DNA of 64,000 nucleotides from Cyclobacterium roseum (GTDB lineage Bacteria > Bacteroidota > Bacteroidia > Cytophagales > Cyclobacteriaceae), in contig NZ_WNKF01000015.1 in the NCBI RefSeq assembly GCF_010119225.1, forward strand, positions 1-64,000, written 5' to 3'. Both the position numbers and the translations under genes were made by a program. Below are positions 62,943-64,000 of this stretch, piece by piece; position 1 is the first letter of the stretch; each line of letters begins with the position of its first letter. The notes below the pieces were generated by a model. That model saw only the letters and a list, made by a program, of their open reading frames with translations, was not told the origin of the DNA and searched no databases.

Positions 62943-64000
62943 TTATTCAGACGGGGGCTGAATTTGTTGGGTGTAGCTATAAAAGTTTGGATCTGTTTCG
63001 AACATTATTCCTGCCTGCAAGCGATCGGTCGATTGCCAGGTGCCTGTCGGTGAAAGCCAATAGATTTGCTCCCCTTGGCGGACCTTGATGGGCATGGAAA
63101 AGTCTTTTACCACCTCCTGCCAACGGTAATGGAGCCGTTCGCCTTTCCAGTAATACTGAAAAAGGGGAACCTTGGCAGTGCGAAGATACTGGTCAAAGAA
63201 CGGTCTTAAGGAGAGGCCTGTCTCCTGAGCCAGAAAACCTTCAATATCCTCTGTGGATACCGTTTGGTGGTAAAACTGATGGTTCATTTTACGTAAAATT
63301 GCCCGCCATTTTTCGTCCTGGTCTATCCACTGCCTTAGGGTATGGAGTATATTGGCCCCTTTAAAATACATGTCTCCCGACCCTCTCTGATTTACCTCGT
63401 AATCACCAATGATGGGTATATCGTTTCTTATTACCTGACGGGCTCCCTGTAGGTAAGCATTCCCTGCCAACACGCCGTAGTGATAATCCAGGAAGAGGCT
63501 CTCCGAGTAGGTGGTAAAGCTCTCGTGAATCCACATATCGGCGATGTCGCGATAGGTAATGTTATTGGCAAACCATTCGTGCCCGGCTTCATGTATGATG
63601 ATGTAATCAAAGGTAAGGCCCCAGCCGGTTTCACTAAAATCCTTTCCCTTGTAACCCTGCTGGTAACCGTTTCCGTAGGTCACCGCAGATTGGTGCTCCA
63701 TGCCCAAATACGGCACTTCGATCAGTTTGAAACCATCTTCATAAAAGGGGTAAGGACCAAACCAGTGTTCGAAAGCCCGCATAAGGCGTGGGGCATCTTT
63801 AAATTGAACCTTGGCTTTTTCCAGGTTTTCCTTTAAGACATAATAGTCCATGGACAGGGACCCTTTTTCACCCAGGTATTCCTCTGAAAAATGGGCATAA
63901 TCCGCTATGCTGATGTTTACACCGTAATTGCTAATGGGATTACTTACAAACCAATGATAGGTGGTTTTATCATCAGCTCGTTTTTCTTTTGAGCGCAACC
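62943..64000 (-). CDS. M1-family aminopeptidase (partial, cut by window edge)
   Basis: This is the C-terminal part (at least 351 residues) of a gluzincin aminopeptidase. The exopeptidase motif is present as LGMEHQSAV, the zinc motif is HEAGH with the third ligand Glu in IADMWIHE, 18 residues later, and the catalytic Tyr lies in QRGSGDMYFKGANILH. The open frame runs to the last base of the window, so the N-terminal beta-saddle domain and the real start lie outside it; an in-frame TTG near 63998 is not a real start. The ERAP-like C-terminal domain found in larger M1 enzymes is absent. Confidence 0.93.
   Translation of the reverse strand, partial: LRSKEKRADDKTTYHWFVSNPISNYGVNISIADYAHFSEEYLGEKGSLSMDYYVLKENLEKAKVQFKDAPRLMRAFEHWFGPYPFYEDGFKLIEVPYLGMEHQSAVTYGNGYQQGYKGKDFSETGWGLTFDYIIIHEAGHEWFANNITYRDIADMWIHESFTTYSESLFLDYHYGVLAGNAYLQGARQVIRNDIPIIGDYEVNQRGSGDMYFKGANILHTLRQWIDQDEKWRAILRKMNHQFYHQTVSTEDIEGFLAQETGLSLRPFFDQYLRTAKVPLFQYYWKGERLHYRWQEVVKDFSMPIKVRQGEQIYWLSPTGTWQSTDRLQAGIMFETDPNFYSYTQQIQPPSE

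Noticed and set aside
1-64000. Known anti-phage, toxin-antitoxin, retron or diversity-generating elements
   Set aside because: No reverse transcriptase, nuclease-helicase pair, toxin-antitoxin pair or template/variable repeat was recognised anywhere.
1-64000. tRNA or rRNA genes
   Set aside because: None of the intergenic regions shows a recognisable tRNA TTCGAATC arm with a cloverleaf or rRNA sequence.

Overview
The window is a chromosomal segment of a bacterium of the phylum Bacteroidota. The evidence is the gene set (a hybrid two-component system with a Reg-propeller sensor, a Wzi-type capsule protein, an RskA-like anti-sigma factor, an NtrC-type regulator with GAYTDA in place of GAFTGA, DUF2721 and DUF1328 proteins) and several upstream sequences that fit the Bacteroidota -7 promoter element TAnnTTTG. 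The interspersed palindromic repeats suggest a Saprospiria- or Cytophagia-like lineage, but the sequence alone does not settle the order. Most of the window is dense and housekeeping-like; I see no rRNA, tRNA, CRISPR array, prophage, transposase gene or known defence island.

Layout. (1) Positions 322-7958 are a surface polysaccharide/glycan locus: a WecA-like polytopic phosphoglycosyl transferase, then homologues of PglE (aminotransferase), PglC (monotopic phosphoglycosyl transferase) and PglD (acetyltransferase), a Wzi-like outer-membrane barrel, and a PglF/CapD-like 4,6-dehydratase. Together PglF-, PglE-, PglD- and PglC-like steps would make UDP-di-N-acetylbacillosamine (or a close relative) and load it onto undecaprenyl phosphate. 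Two arrays of REP-like palindromes (3880-4203 and 7976-8470) flank the wzi-pglF pair, and the first encodes the C-terminal tail of the PglD homologue. (2) Positions 8662-18463 hold fabG, lpd, an ECF sigma/anti-sigma pair, a DUF2721 protein, threonine aldolase, rarA, a small outer-membrane protein and a ThuA-domain protein. The last two are bracketed by two copies of a 220-250 bp hairpin-rich repeat. (3) Positions 18464-29467 hold topA, sixA, an arginase-family enzyme, a MATE transporter, a CASTOR/POLLUX-type channel, and a tight four-gene minus-strand operon (methyltransferase, HypE/AIR-synthase-like, ThiE-like, Trm112-like) whose function I cannot name and which is the best candidate for something undescribed.

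(4) Positions 29803-42453 hold an ALO-type FAD oxidase, a purple-acid-phosphatase-like enzyme with a PepSY-like tail, nnr, a PQQ sugar dehydrogenase, rnhB, a GH63-type glucosidase, and a glycosyltransferase/metallophosphoesterase pair. (5) Positions 42530-53116 hold an NtrY/NtrC-like two-component pair, an FKBP isomerase, two secreted proteins of unknown role, lpxH, ftsH, rsfS, birA and ahcY. (6) Positions 53309-64000 hold a DoxX/Crp-Fnr pair, a 1378-residue hybrid two-component sensor overlapping a GH29 fucosidase gene, a tiny DUF1328 membrane protein, an alpha/beta hydrolase, proC, and an M1 aminopeptidase cut by the window edge.
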